A DNA stretch of 45,523 nt from Oscillospiraceae bacterium (lineage in GTDB: Bacteria > Bacillota > Clostridia > Oscillospirales > SIG627): positions 1 through 45,523 of the forward strand of contig SVTV01000023.1 in assembly GCA_015063605.1 (NCBI GenBank). Reading direction: 5' to 3'. Shown here piece after piece: positions 1 through 8,057 of this stretch. The translations under genes and the position numbers were made by a program. The number at the start of each line of letters is the position of its first letter. Position 1 is the stretch's first letter. The notes under the pieces were generated by a model. The model worked only from the letters and a program-made list of their open reading frames with translations. It did no database searches and was not told the origin of the DNA.

Positions 1-907
1 CGGCAAGTCCCGCAGACCTTTTAAGCTCATCATCATTTTTGGAATAGCGTACGGAAGCAAGACTCCAGACAGCCTTTCCCAGGGAAGCGTTTATGACAAT
101 AGGCTCTATTTTTCGGGAACCGAGAACTGCGAGGGAACGGAAGGCTTCTTTTTTATTGCCGCCCAGTACCGCCTCCGTATAATTGTATATTTCGGCTTCG
201 GCACTCACTTCGGTCATATCGGAAATGATCCTTCTGTCCACTTCGCTCTTTCCCGTTTCATTAAGGTATGCGCTTATCTTTTTAACGCAGTTTTCCATGT
301 CTAACATATTTTCGCAGGAATCGCAAAGAAGCTCACCATTTTCGGGAGAGCATACAATCCCCTCCGATTTAAAAAGAGAGACAAGCCATTTTACCGTCTT
401 AGCTTTTGCCATAGGAGCAAAGTCCACGATATAGGCACATTCCGAAATAGTTTTAAAAACCTTTTTAGTGCTGTTTTTCTTATCAAACACAAGTGAGCCG
501 CCGTAAAAAACGAATATTACGGCAGTATATTCATCTATTTCGGAAAAGATCCCGCAGAGCTGCTTTATATCCTTATCGGGAAGCTTTTCTATATCGAGTC
601 CGTGAACCTCAACAAGCTTGAATGAGCCGATTGGAGGAACGGAAAGCTCGGCGGCAATTATATCGGCGCTGCTTTCTCTGCCCGTATCCTCCTGCAAAGA
701 GGCTCTCTGCATACCCGGAGTAAAATCAAGCTTTACTCTGTCCATTTCATAAAAGCCGCTTTCATCAGCAAGAGCTCTGAAACGCTCAAGCCAACGGTCT
801 ATGAGATAATCTTCTTTTCCGCAGAAAATAAAAGCTCCCGAGGTCTTCTCGGCAAAACGCTTTTTCAGATCATCGGGTGAATTGTAAAATGATACAGCCG
901 TTGCCAT
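1..907 (-). CDS. holA: DNA polymerase III delta subunit (HolA), C-terminus cut by window edge
   Basis: This is the clamp-loader delta subunit, which opens the beta sliding clamp during replication. The reading frame starts at an ATG at 905-907 (N-terminus MATAVSFYNSPDDL) and stays open for 302 codons until the window edge, so the last few dozen residues are missing. What I see is an N-terminal stretch GAFIFCGKEDYLIDRWLERF that matches the HolA start (short beta strand, then the 'G.E.YL' region), followed by the acidic/hydrophobic alternation of the AAA-like fold and the C-terminal helical collar near 'NYTEAVLGGNKKEAF'. The ATG is preceded by AGAGAGG as ribosome binding site. It has its own promoter (967-995) overlapping the end of the upstream permease gene. 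Family assignment is by overall pattern; fairly confident. Confidence 0.85.
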   Translation of the reverse strand, partial: MATAVSFYNSPDDLKKRFAEKTSGAFIFCGKEDYLIDRWLERFRALADESGFYEMDRVKLDFTPGMQRASLQEDTGRESSADIIAAELSVPPIGSFKLVEVHGLDIEKLPDKDIKQLCGIFSEIDEYTAVIFVFYGGSLVFDKKNSTKKVFKTISECAYIVDFAPMAKAKTVKWLVSLFKSEGIVCSPENGELLCDSCENMLDMENCVKKISAYLNETGKSEVDRRIISDMTEVSAEAEIYNYTEAVLGGNKKEAFRSLAVLGSRKIEPIVINASLGKAVWSLASVRYSKNDDELKRSAGLA

Positions 908-966
908 AATACCAAACCTCTCTTCTTTAAAATCTGCAAAATAACGATGTACATAAGCTGTATATA

Positions 967-995
967 ATTATAACAGTTAGAGCCGGTAATTTCAA
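967..995 (-). promoter_or_regulatory. Sigma-A promoter for holA
   Basis: On the minus strand, TTGAAA (995-990) and TATAAT (972-967) are separated by exactly 17 bases, 60 bases upstream of the holA start. It overlaps the stop codon of the upstream permease gene, which suggests holA can be transcribed independently. Confidence 0.7.
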
Positions 996-2086
996 GTATG
1001 TTTTTCTCTTTTTAATACATTAATAAAGCTTATGACTGCAATAGGCATAAGAAATATTCCCGCCACGCCGAAAAGCGACAATCCCGCAAAGATGCACATA
1101 AGAGAAGCAAGTGGATGAAGACCTATGAAGTTACCAACTATTTTCGGCTCCGTAAGCTGCCTTACAAGCGTTATAATAAGATACAAAACGATAATACCCG
1201 ATCCGAGTGCGATATTTCCCGAAACAAATTCAATAATGCTCCATGGTATAAGCACAGTTCCGCAGCCCAATACGGGAAGAATATCAACAAATGCTATCAT
1301 AAAAGCTGCCGAAAAAGCGTGATCCACTCTCAAAAGCGTCAATCCCAGAAAAAGCTCGCCCAAGGAGATAAGAAAGATAAAAAGATAGGCTCTAAGGTAA
1401 TTTTTACTGACCGAAAAAAATTCTCTCTTGTATTTTCTGCAGAAGATTTGAAGCTCCGGTGAAAGAACACTCAGCATAACTGTATTTGCGGATGAAAAAT
1501 CCACAGACAGATAAAAAGCGGAAATACAAAAGATTATCACGAATATGAGTACCTTCGGAAAAAGCTCCGCTATTCCTGCCGCCGCACCGGGTATAAAGGA
1601 GATGAGCTTACCCGAAGTGCTTACAAGTGTCTCCGAAATATATTTATTCACTTCCTCGGAAAGCATGGCGGAGCTTTCGTTCACAAATGGTAAGGATCTT
1701 ACAAAGTCAAGAATCCTGCCGCTTAACCGTATGAATTCTTCCGTAATCCCGGGTATATCGGCTTTGAGATAAAGATACGCTCTGTAGCCCTCGGATATTA
1801 TCTTGCTTACAAGCAGGAACAGTACGGATGCGGGAAGCGATGTAAGAAGGATGATATAAAAAGCGCTTGTGATCTTTTTCGGTATATGTTTCTTTTCGTA
1901 AAGCGTTGTTACGGGCTTTTGCACTATGTAAGCCGCAAGCCAGCCTAAAATAAAGGGAGTGATACACAGCATCAGCCATTTCGATAAAAAAGCGTAGAGA
2001 ACGTATGCGATAAGCAGATATATGCTAACGACTATTATGCGTTTATAACCTTTTTCGGGCAGATATGGCGTAGTGAAGTTTTTCAA
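992..2086 (-). CDS. AI-2E/YtvI-family membrane permease (sporulation integral membrane protein-like)
   Basis: A 364-residue polytopic membrane protein of the AI-2E transporter family (PF01594), the group containing B. subtilis YtvI. I see about seven to eight hydrophobic segments, including two near the N-terminus (about residues 18-52), one around 75-95, and a C-terminal cluster with the family-typical pattern 'AFVDILPVLGCGTVLIPW' followed by 'GLHPLASLMCIFAGLSLFG' and a final helix. The N-terminal loop region between helices 3 and 4 carries the usual long amphipathic stretch. The start is a TTG at 2086-2084, chosen because AAGGAG lies 9 bases upstream; there is no in-frame ATG near it. It sits upstream of holA on the same strand and is divergent from hom. 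Substrate is unknown; YtvI is linked to sporulation in bacilli, which is an inference for this organism. Confidence 0.8.
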   Translation of the reverse strand: MKNFTTPYLPEKGYKRIIVVSIYLLIAYVLYAFLSKWLMLCITPFILGWLAAYIVQKPVTTLYEKKHIPKKITSAFYIILLTSLPASVLFLLVSKIISEGYRAYLYLKADIPGITEEFIRLSGRILDFVRSLPFVNESSAMLSEEVNKYISETLVSTSGKLISFIPGAAAGIAELFPKVLIFVIIFCISAFYLSVDFSSANTVMLSVLSPELQIFCRKYKREFFSVSKNYLRAYLFIFLISLGELFLGLTLLRVDHAFSAAFMIAFVDILPVLGCGTVLIPWSIIEFVSGNIALGSGIIVLYLIITLVRQLTEPKIVGNFIGLHPLASLMCIFAGLSLFGVAGIFLMPIAVISFINVLKREKHT

Positions 2087-2130
2087 AGCCTTAATTCTCC
2101 TTGTTAATTATTTAATTATTTGTTTAAATA

Positions 2131-2159
2131 TTGATTTTTTTGTTTCGTTATGGTAGAAT
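2131..2159 (+). promoter_or_regulatory. Sigma-A promoter for hom
   Basis: TTGATT (2131-2136) and TAGAAT (2154-2159) are 17 bases apart, about 90 bases upstream of the hom start codon. The surrounding 2100-2150 region is very AT-rich, as expected for an UP-like region between divergent genes. Confidence 0.65.
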
Positions 2160-2250
2160 AGAATAGTATCGGTGTTTTTTTGGATAATGCGAAAAAAAAT
2201 GACAAGTATTGTAATTAAATCCCGGTTTAAAAGAAAGGATATAAATAGAT

Positions 2251-3465
2251 ATGCTTAATGTAGCAATTCTCGGCTTCGGCGTTGTAGGAAGCGGCGTATA
2301 CGAGGTCATCAACATGAATAAAGAAAAGCTTTCTGACAGAATAGGCGAGCCTATTTCGGTAAAAAAGATCCTTGATCTGAGAACCTTCCCCGGAACTCCT
2401 TACGAATCCATAGTTACAAGCGACATGAACGAGATCCTTTCCGATCCCGAAATATCCGTGGTCGTTGAATGTATGGGCGGTTCTCACCCGGCTTACGATT
2501 ATTCCATGGCATCCCTCAAGGCGGGAAAGAGTGTCGTTACATCAAACAAAGAGGTCGTTGCCAACTTCGGAAGCGAGCTTCTTGCCGAAGCACGTAAGAA
2601 TGGTGTGAAATATCTCTTCGAGGCAAGTGTAGGCGGAGGTATCCCCCTTATCCATCCGCTTTGCGAATGTCTCAGCATAAACAATGTCGAACAGATAGCC
2701 GGAATTCTCAACGGCACAACGAATTATATACTCACACGTATGCTCAACGAAGGTCTTCCCTTTGACGAAGTCCTTGCGGAAGCGCAGAGACTGGGATATG
2801 CGGAAAAGAATCCAACAGCCGATGTTGACGGTATTGATGCGGCAAGAAAGATATGTATTCTTTCCGATATAGCATACGGCAAGGAGGTATCCGTATCCGA
2901 GATAAGAGCCGAGGGTATCAGAAATATCACCTCACGTGATGTTGAGGATGCTCACAAGATCGGATGTAAGATAAAGCTTCTCGGATATTCCAGACCGGAC
3001 GGAGACGGTATCTACTGTCTCGTTGCTCCCTTCTTCGTACCTGTCGAAAATATAATTTCTCAGGCTGACGATGTATTCAACTGCGTTCTCGTTACGGGCA
3101 ATGCGGTAGGCGATGTTGCATTCTACGGCAGAGGTGCGGGAAAGCTTCCCACAGCGGCGGCGATCGTTTCAGATATAACGGAGGCAGTTCTCTCGTCCTC
3201 CTGCAAGCTTCTCTGGACAAAGAACAATAACAAGGATTATGTACGCGACCCCGAAACTCTTCCCGGCAGGCTTTATGTGCGCTTCGCTTCCGATAATGCG
3301 TCTTTTATCACAGATACGGTATCCTGCGAAGCTTCCGTTATCTCCGAAAAGGACGGCAAGGTCTCTGTTGTTACGGGCATAACCACCGAGAAGGAATTGA
3401 AGAAGAGCCTGTGTATACTTGAGGAAAAAGGAATCAAGGCAGAAAGCCTTATCAGACTCCTTTGA
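2251..3465 (+). CDS. hom: Homoserine dehydrogenase
   Basis: NAD(P)H-dependent reduction of aspartate semialdehyde to homoserine, the branch point to threonine and methionine, in the cytoplasm. The 404-residue protein has the N-terminal dinucleotide-binding loop GFGVVGSGV (residues 8-16), the 'SNKEVVANFGSELL' segment that follows the Rossmann domain, the family signature 'AGILNGTTNYILTRM', and 'DVDGIDAARKICILS' with the substrate and catalytic acidic residues. The C-terminal 70 residues (with VSVVTGITTEKELKKSL) resemble a compact ACT-like domain, so feedback control by threonine is plausible. Length is slightly shorter than typical ACT-containing enzymes (about 430). The ATG at 2251 is preceded by AAAGGAT. 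The gene is monocistronic or leads a loose run with the downstream glycoside hydrolase-like gene. Confidence 0.95.
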   Translation: MLNVAILGFGVVGSGVYEVINMNKEKLSDRIGEPISVKKILDLRTFPGTPYESIVTSDMNEILSDPEISVVVECMGGSHPAYDYSMASLKAGKSVVTSNKEVVANFGSELLAEARKNGVKYLFEASVGGGIPLIHPLCECLSINNVEQIAGILNGTTNYILTRMLNEGLPFDEVLAEAQRLGYAEKNPTADVDGIDAARKICILSDIAYGKEVSVSEIRAEGIRNITSRDVEDAHKIGCKIKLLGYSRPDGDGIYCLVAPFFVPVENIISQADDVFNCVLVTGNAVGDVAFYGRGAGKLPTAAAIVSDITEAVLSSSCKLLWTKNNNKDYVRDPETLPGRLYVRFASDNASFITDTVSCEASVISEKDGKVSVVTGITTEKELKKSLCILEEKGIKAESLIRLL

Positions 3466-3534
3466 TCTTATATTCGATCATATCACAAAATATCCCTTAA
3501 ATAAAGCAAACTTATAATTTGAGAGGCAAAAAAT

Positions 3535-5715
3535 ATGGCAAAGAACATTCCCTGGAATTCAAGACTTACATGGTATCTCATGAACGATCCTCAGATAATG
3601 GATTATACCGATGAGGATTTCGAAAAGGATGCAAAGGAGCTTCACGATATCGGCATTACTGCCGTAATGATGAACAATAAGGTTCACTTCAGATGGAATT
3701 ATTACCCTTATTGGGATCTTATAAACAGTGTTCTCGCAAGAATAGTAAAGGCTTTTCATAAATATGACATAAAAGTCATAGAGCATCACTCCGCAAGCCT
3801 TTGCCATTGTCCCGTTCTGACAGATGAGGGCGAAGTGCTCCCCGTAAGATGGGAAAGAGGCGACCCTAATGACAAAAGAGTAAAAGCATTCTGGTCCAAG
3901 GCTTATGATTTTGTAACCGAGGATTCCGAGATCGACGGAGTAAAGGTTCGCTCAATGATGCAGATCGACGGAAGCACGGGAAAGATCGGCTTGTCAAATT
4001 ACAAGACGCATACCTTCTGCTACAATAACGAGGATTACAGAAGAATATACCTCAAATATCTTGAAAGCGTGTACGCTACGGGAGTTGACGGTATAATGAA
4101 CGATGATATCCAGTATTTCAACAGCGGAAACGCTTGTGCATGTCCTGCTTGCCGCAAGCTTTTCAAGGAGCAGACGGGATTTGACCTTCCCGCAACACCC
4201 GAGGAATGGAAGAATGATTTCTTCGGAAACTTTTCCAATCCCGCTTTCGTTGCATTCAAGAAATTCAAGCTCGACAGCACGGAAAGATGGCAGAGAGACA
4301 TTCAGGCACATTTCGAATCCCTTGGACTCAAGATGCTCCGTCCCAACTATATTTCCGCTGAGGTAATGAGCAACGAAACATCGTATACATTTGATAATGC
4401 AAGCGATCTCTGGGATGCTATGTTCCAGGAGAACTGCTCCTCTTATATAACAAAGTATTCATATCCTCACTATTATGTTGAGGCGGCTCACAGATACGCC
4501 TTCTCTTCTCATAACGGTATTCCTTCAATGTCAATGTTCTATGATAATTTCCCTGCTGAAATGTATCTGTCATGGTCTTTGGCATCAAGCTGGGGTCAGC
4601 TTTACAATCCTTCATTCAAACGCACGCCCGAGATGACGGCTATGGAAAAGCTTCTCAGAGGAAACGAGAAGAAATACACACGTTATTTCTACGATCAGCA
4701 GAAGAAATGCGATTTCGCAGTATTCTTCTCCACGAAGACGAGAGACAGAGTTGAAAACGGAGCTCACAGAGCTATGCGTACAATATTCTCATGGCTCCAG
4801 ACTGCGGAATTCACAGGCAAGACCACCGATCTCATTATAGAATCGGCTATGGAAGATCTTGAAAAGTATCCCGTAATTTTCCTTCCCCATTCATTCATGA
4901 TGAGTGATGAGGAAATAAAGAGATTTTCCGATTATGCAAAGAACGGCGGTAAGCTCGTCATTTGCGGTCCCTCCGGCTTGAACCGCACGGACGGAAGCGA
5001 AAGATCTCTTGAAGAATTGGCTTCGGGCTTCGGATTCAATACTAAGGTCACAAGGCTTTCAGAGCCGGTGGTTTCGGAAATAACTCTTTCCAACGGAAAA
5101 ACAGCTCCCATTTCATGTTCTTTGGTATTTGATAACTGCATATCCCTCGGAAAAGCATCCTGCGGCACGGTCGTTGCCGAAGAAGCTGTTGGAAACGGCA
5201 AGATCATATTCATCGGTGCGGATATAGAAAAGCTTCCCTTCAGATACCCCAGAGCAATAAACAGAGCGGATGTAAACGATCCCGTTCCCTCTTATCCTTA
5301 CGGTATAGACGTATTGAAGTCTGTCACGGGTGTGTTGCTTGATGCGATAATCGAATCACCTATAGTTGATATTGATTCCGACAAGTATCAGGTAACGTTC
5401 TTTGACACTCTTGACGGGGAAAGCAGTATGTGTCATCTTGTAAATCTTACAAACACATTGAAGCTGACCGAGGGCGAGCCTTCCTTGAGGAGCGATCCCA
5501 TACCCAACTTTGAGATAGGCGGTAAGGACGCAGTTAAAAACGATACTCTGACCGTAAAGATCGCTTACGAAGCCGCTCCCACGGCAGCAAAGCTCTTCAC
5601 TCCCGAAAAGGACGAGCTTATATCTCTCGACTTCACATACGAGGACGGCAGAGCGGTAGTGACAGTTCCCGCAGGAATATTCTCGGGATACGGACTTATC
5701 GTTCTGGACAGATAA
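3535..5715 (+). CDS. GHL6-type glycoside hydrolase-like protein with beta-galactosidase trimerisation-like domain
   Basis: A 726-residue cytoplasmic protein (no signal peptide) that looks like the hypothetical glycosyl hydrolase 6 family (PF14871), a TIM-barrel group related to GH42 and alpha-fucosidase-like enzymes. The first 350 residues hold the barrel: 'MVSS'-like strands are replaced here by 'HDIGITAVMMNNKVHFRW', then KVIEHHSASLCHCP, then a conserved patch MNDDIQYFNSGNACACPAC in which the Asp pair and the three cysteines stand out. From about residue 385 to 600 the sequence (CDFAVFFSTKTRD, then LPHSFMMSDEEIKRFSDYAK and GGKLVICGPSG) fits the beta-galactosidase trimerisation fold (PF08532), and the last 100 residues a small beta-sandwich. 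RBS GAGAGG lies before the ATG. The substrate cannot be predicted, and catalytic residues are not proven. Confidence 0.7.
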   Translation: MAKNIPWNSRLTWYLMNDPQIMDYTDEDFEKDAKELHDIGITAVMMNNKVHFRWNYYPYWDLINSVLARIVKAFHKYDIKVIEHHSASLCHCPVLTDEGEVLPVRWERGDPNDKRVKAFWSKAYDFVTEDSEIDGVKVRSMMQIDGSTGKIGLSNYKTHTFCYNNEDYRRIYLKYLESVYATGVDGIMNDDIQYFNSGNACACPACRKLFKEQTGFDLPATPEEWKNDFFGNFSNPAFVAFKKFKLDSTERWQRDIQAHFESLGLKMLRPNYISAEVMSNETSYTFDNASDLWDAMFQENCSSYITKYSYPHYYVEAAHRYAFSSHNGIPSMSMFYDNFPAEMYLSWSLASSWGQLYNPSFKRTPEMTAMEKLLRGNEKKYTRYFYDQQKKCDFAVFFSTKTRDRVENGAHRAMRTIFSWLQTAEFTGKTTDLIIESAMEDLEKYPVIFLPHSFMMSDEEIKRFSDYAKNGGKLVICGPSGLNRTDGSERSLEELASGFGFNTKVTRLSEPVVSEITLSNGKTAPISCSLVFDNCISLGKASCGTVVAEEAVGNGKIIFIGADIEKLPFRYPRAINRADVNDPVPSYPYGIDVLKSVTGVLLDAIIESPIVDIDSDKYQVTFFDTLDGESSMCHLVNLTNTLKLTEGEPSLRSDPIPNFEIGGKDAVKNDTLTVKIAYEAAPTAAKLFTPEKDELISLDFTYEDGRAVVTVPAGIFSGYGLIVLDR

Positions 5716-5729
5716 TTATTATAGAAAAA

Positions 5730-5766
5730 GTGTGCCTCGCATGCCGTAAGCATCCGGGGCACTTTC
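5730..5766 (+). terminator. Hairpin between GHL6 and VOC genes (weak terminator or attenuator)
   Basis: GTGCCTCG and CGGGGCAC (one G-U pair) form an eight-pair stem with a loop of about 15 bases, followed by TTTC only. The short T run means termination would be partial, so the next gene may still be co-transcribed. Confidence 0.4.
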
Positions 5767-5799
5767 AAATAAAGGTCATATCAAGAAAGGACAAAGATC

Positions 5800-6204
5800 A
5801 TGTCAGAAAAGAAAAAGATAAACGGTTTTCATCATATAGCACTGAAGTGCCGCGGTAAGGAAGAATTCGATAAAACTGTAGAGTTTTACCGCGATATACT
5901 CGCTGTTCCCGTAGCACGTACATGGGGCGAGGGCGACTCTTCCGGAATAATGCTCGATACGGGTACGGGAATATTTGAAATCACCGCAAGCGGCAATGAC
6001 AGACTCGGACAGGGTGCGTTGAGACATCTTGCACTTGATGTTGACGATACCGACGCTTGGGTCGAGGCTGTACGCAAGGCAGGATATGAGATCACCATGG
6101 AGCCTACCGATATTTGTATCAAGTCCGATCCTCCTTACCCTGCAAGAATTGCATTTTGTATTGGACCGGTAGGTGAAGAGATCGAATTCTTCTGTGTAAA
6201 GTAA
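5800..6204 (+). CDS. VOC-superfamily protein (glyoxalase/bleomycin-resistance fold)
   Basis: A 134-residue protein of the vicinal-oxygen-chelate superfamily. It begins with the classic first strand INGFHHIALKC and 'FYRDILAVPVARTWGEGD', and a second betaalphabetabetabeta module starts at RHLALDVDDTDAWVEAVRKA and ends PVGEEIEFFCVK. The candidate metal ligands are His in FHHIAL, Glu in IFEIT, His in RHLAL and Glu in EIEFF, which is the glyoxalase-I-like set. Function within the superfamily (lyase, isomerase, drug binding) is not readable. RBS AGAAAGG precedes the ATG. It lies 85 bases after the GHL6 gene and 51 bases before the PatB-like gene, so the three may be transcribed together. Confidence 0.8.
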   Translation: MSEKKKINGFHHIALKCRGKEEFDKTVEFYRDILAVPVARTWGEGDSSGIMLDTGTGIFEITASGNDRLGQGALRHLALDVDDTDAWVEAVRKAGYEITMEPTDICIKSDPPYPARIAFCIGPVGEEIEFFCVK

Positions 6205-6255
6205 TTCATTTTTAATTCAATTCGATATATCAGGTTTTCAAGGAGCAAGTTATAA

Positions 6256-7431
6256 ATGAAATACGATTTTGATAAACAGATAGAGCGCAGAGGCACTTAT
6301 TGTTATAAATGGGGAAAATCTGTTCTGAGGGATGAAGACACCATTCCCATGATGGTAGCCGACATGGATCTTCCCTCTCCCGATCCCGTTGTAAAGGCAA
6401 TGCACGAGGTAGCGGATCACAGAATGTACGGCTATACCACCTTTGACGGAAACCCCGAATATTCCCTTTGCCTTTGCGATTGGTTCAAAAAGCGTCATGA
6501 TTGGGAGATCTCTCCCGATGAGGTCATTCCCTCCTACGGTACCTTCGGTGCATTGGAGCACGCGGTAAGAATGGTAACGGACAAGGGAGACGGTGTTATA
6601 GTAATGCCTCCCGTTTACGGTCATTTTGCTTCGGCGCTCACCTATGAATGGGAAAGAACGGCGGTTTTGAATCATCTTATCAAGGATGAAAGAGGTTACT
6701 ATACCATAGATTTTGAGGATCTTGAAGAAAAGTGCAAGAGCCCAAATACAAAGGCGCTTATTTTCTGTTCTCCCGCCAATCCCGTGGGACGTGTATGGAA
6801 ATACGAGGAAATGAGGAAGGTATACGAGATATGCTCCGCAAATGGCGTATTCATCATTTCCGATGAGGTACATTGCGATCATTTACGCTCGGGCTCAAAG
6901 CACATTCCATTCCTCAAAGTATGCGATGACAAGAGCAAGGCTATAGTACTTGTAGGCGTTAACAAGACCTTCAATATGGCGGGACTCGCTTTATCAAATG
7001 CCATTATTCAAAGCAAGGAATTGAGATCGAGATTTTTGAAGGGTTATTCTTATCCGGCTCCCACCTCCTTTGCTCTTGCGGGACATATTGCCGCTTATAC
7101 GGAAGGTCACGAATGGATGGACGAGATCTGCGAATATATTGAGGGTAATATTGATTGGGCGATCGATTTCTTTAAAAAGGAAATGCCAAAGGTCAAGATA
7201 TGCAAGCCGGAAGGAACTTATATAATGTGGCTCGATTTTACCGCTCTCGGTCTTTCCGATGAAGAGATACACAAGCGCATTTATACCGATGCAAATGTGA
7301 TCCTGCAGGACGGCACCGTCCACGATCCCGATCACGGACAATGCTTCCAGAGAATGTGTATCCCCTGCCCCCGTCCGCTTTTGAAAAAAGCATGCGAGCG
7401 CATAGCAAAAGCATTTGAAGATGTGAAGTAA
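6256..7431 (+). CDS. PatB/MalY-family PLP enzyme (cystathionine beta-lyase / aminotransferase-like)
   Basis: A 391-residue fold-type I pyridoxal-phosphate enzyme of the MalY/PatB group, which cleaves C-S bonds in cystathionine and cysteine conjugates. The start MKYDFDKQIERRGTYCYKW with 'MMVADMDLPSPDPV' is diagnostic of this group, as are 'FCSPANPVGRVW', IISDEVHCDHL and the PLP-lysine segment VNKTFNMAGLALSNAI, where the Lys forms the Schiff base. The C-terminal RMCIPCPRPLLKKACERI fits the family substrate-binding end. RBS AAGGAG is 8 bases before the ATG. It is followed by a strong terminator. In many Firmicutes such enzymes participate in methionine biosynthesis, which would match hom upstream, but an unlinked C-S lyase role is equally possible. 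Confidence 0.9.
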   Translation: MKYDFDKQIERRGTYCYKWGKSVLRDEDTIPMMVADMDLPSPDPVVKAMHEVADHRMYGYTTFDGNPEYSLCLCDWFKKRHDWEISPDEVIPSYGTFGALEHAVRMVTDKGDGVIVMPPVYGHFASALTYEWERTAVLNHLIKDERGYYTIDFEDLEEKCKSPNTKALIFCSPANPVGRVWKYEEMRKVYEICSANGVFIISDEVHCDHLRSGSKHIPFLKVCDDKSKAIVLVGVNKTFNMAGLALSNAIIQSKELRSRFLKGYSYPAPTSFALAGHIAAYTEGHEWMDEICEYIEGNIDWAIDFFKKEMPKVKICKPEGTYIMWLDFTALGLSDEEIHKRIYTDANVILQDGTVHDPDHGQCFQRMCIPCPRPLLKKACERIAKAFEDVK

Positions 7432-7482
7432 GATATATCACACGACTATAAAAAATTAAGCACGGAAATACATTCCGAAAAT

Positions 7483-7506
7483 ACGGCGGGGCAACCCGCC
7501 GTTTTT
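7483..7506 (+). terminator. Rho-independent terminator after the PatB-like gene
   Basis: ACGGCGGG (7483-7490), a GCAA tetraloop and CCCGCCGT form a perfect eight-pair GC-rich stem followed by a run of T. Confidence 0.9.
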
Positions 7507-7549
7507 GTGAAAAATTGTTTCAAAAAATGTTATAAATTATAAAACCTTC

Positions 7550-7578
7550 TTGACAAACGCACAAAACTATTGTATAAT
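7550..7578 (+). promoter_or_regulatory. Consensus sigma-A promoter in front of a small ORF
   Basis: TTGACA (7550-7555) and TATAAT (7573-7578) are both perfect matches at 17-base spacing. The predicted transcript starts near 7585 and would have a leader of about 125 bases before the small ORF at 7710. The leader holds a GTGAT/ATCAC mini-hairpin near 7606-7621. Confidence 0.85.
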
Positions 7579-7709
7579 AAAAATGTAAACAAGAATTTGG
7601 ATAGTGATATTCAAATCACAACATATAGATAATATCAGTTCACCCTTCGGTCAAATACGTAATAGTAAACTTAAACAAGTCATGCTACGCAAAAAGGAGG
7701 TGTAAAATT

Positions 7710-7799
7710 ATGGAAATGATACTTTTGTCGGTGTCATGGCTTGCCATTATTTTATGCAGTGCCTTTTTGCGGTTTTGTTTTGGAGTTGAATTGAGTTAA
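7710..7799 (+). CDS. 29-residue hydrophobic small protein
   Basis: This ORF is too short for ordinary gene finding, but it has a strong ribosome binding site (AAGGAGGTG, 7694-7702) 7 bases before its ATG and a perfectly consensus promoter 130 bases upstream. The product starts MEMILLSVSWLAIILC and ends RFCFGVELS; residues 3-23 would make one transmembrane helix with two cysteines on it. I do not recognise the family. Single-helix peptides with long leaders include type I toxins and small membrane regulators, but nothing here proves either. It lies directly against an interspersed repeat arm that starts 3 bases after the stop codon. Confidence 0.55.
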   Translation: MEMILLSVSWLAIILCSAFLRFCFGVELS

Positions 7800-7801
7800 G
7801 A

Positions 7802-7853
7802 ACAATTCCTCAGTCAGTCTAACGACTGACAGCTCCTTTTGCACAAAGGAGCC
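7802..7853 (+). repeat. Interspersed repeat, arm A1 (plus orientation)
   Basis: One copy of a roughly 50-base unit seen four times in the window. The unit begins ACAATTCCTCAG, holds a variable hairpin (here GTCAGTC, TAAC, GACTGAC) and ends with a second hairpin (GCTCCTTT / AAAGGAGC). The reverse complement of arm A2 aligns with it along its whole length. Confidence 0.75.
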
Positions 7854-7933
7854 ATAATGTGCGAACACATCGACAATACTTCAAAGCATTTCAAACTTGA
7901 ATTTACGCACATAGATATAAACTTGTAGTATAA

Positions 7934-7988
7934 AGCCTCCTTTGTGTAAAAGGAGGTGGCACAGCGTAGCTGTGACGGAGGAATTGTC
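7934..7988 (-). repeat. Interspersed repeat, arm A2 (minus orientation)
   Basis: Inverted copy of arm A1: the order of parts is AGCCTCC... to ...GGAGGAATTGT. The outer and tail hairpin sequences are conserved, whereas the middle hairpin (CACAGC / GCTGTG) is a different sequence that still pairs. Arms A1 and A2 face each other across 80 bases without a recognisable gene. Confidence 0.75.
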
Positions 7989-8057
7989 CTATATAAAAAA
8001 CAACCTTTTCAATTTGTAACAACATAAAATATAAATACCCAAGAAAGGAGCACATAT

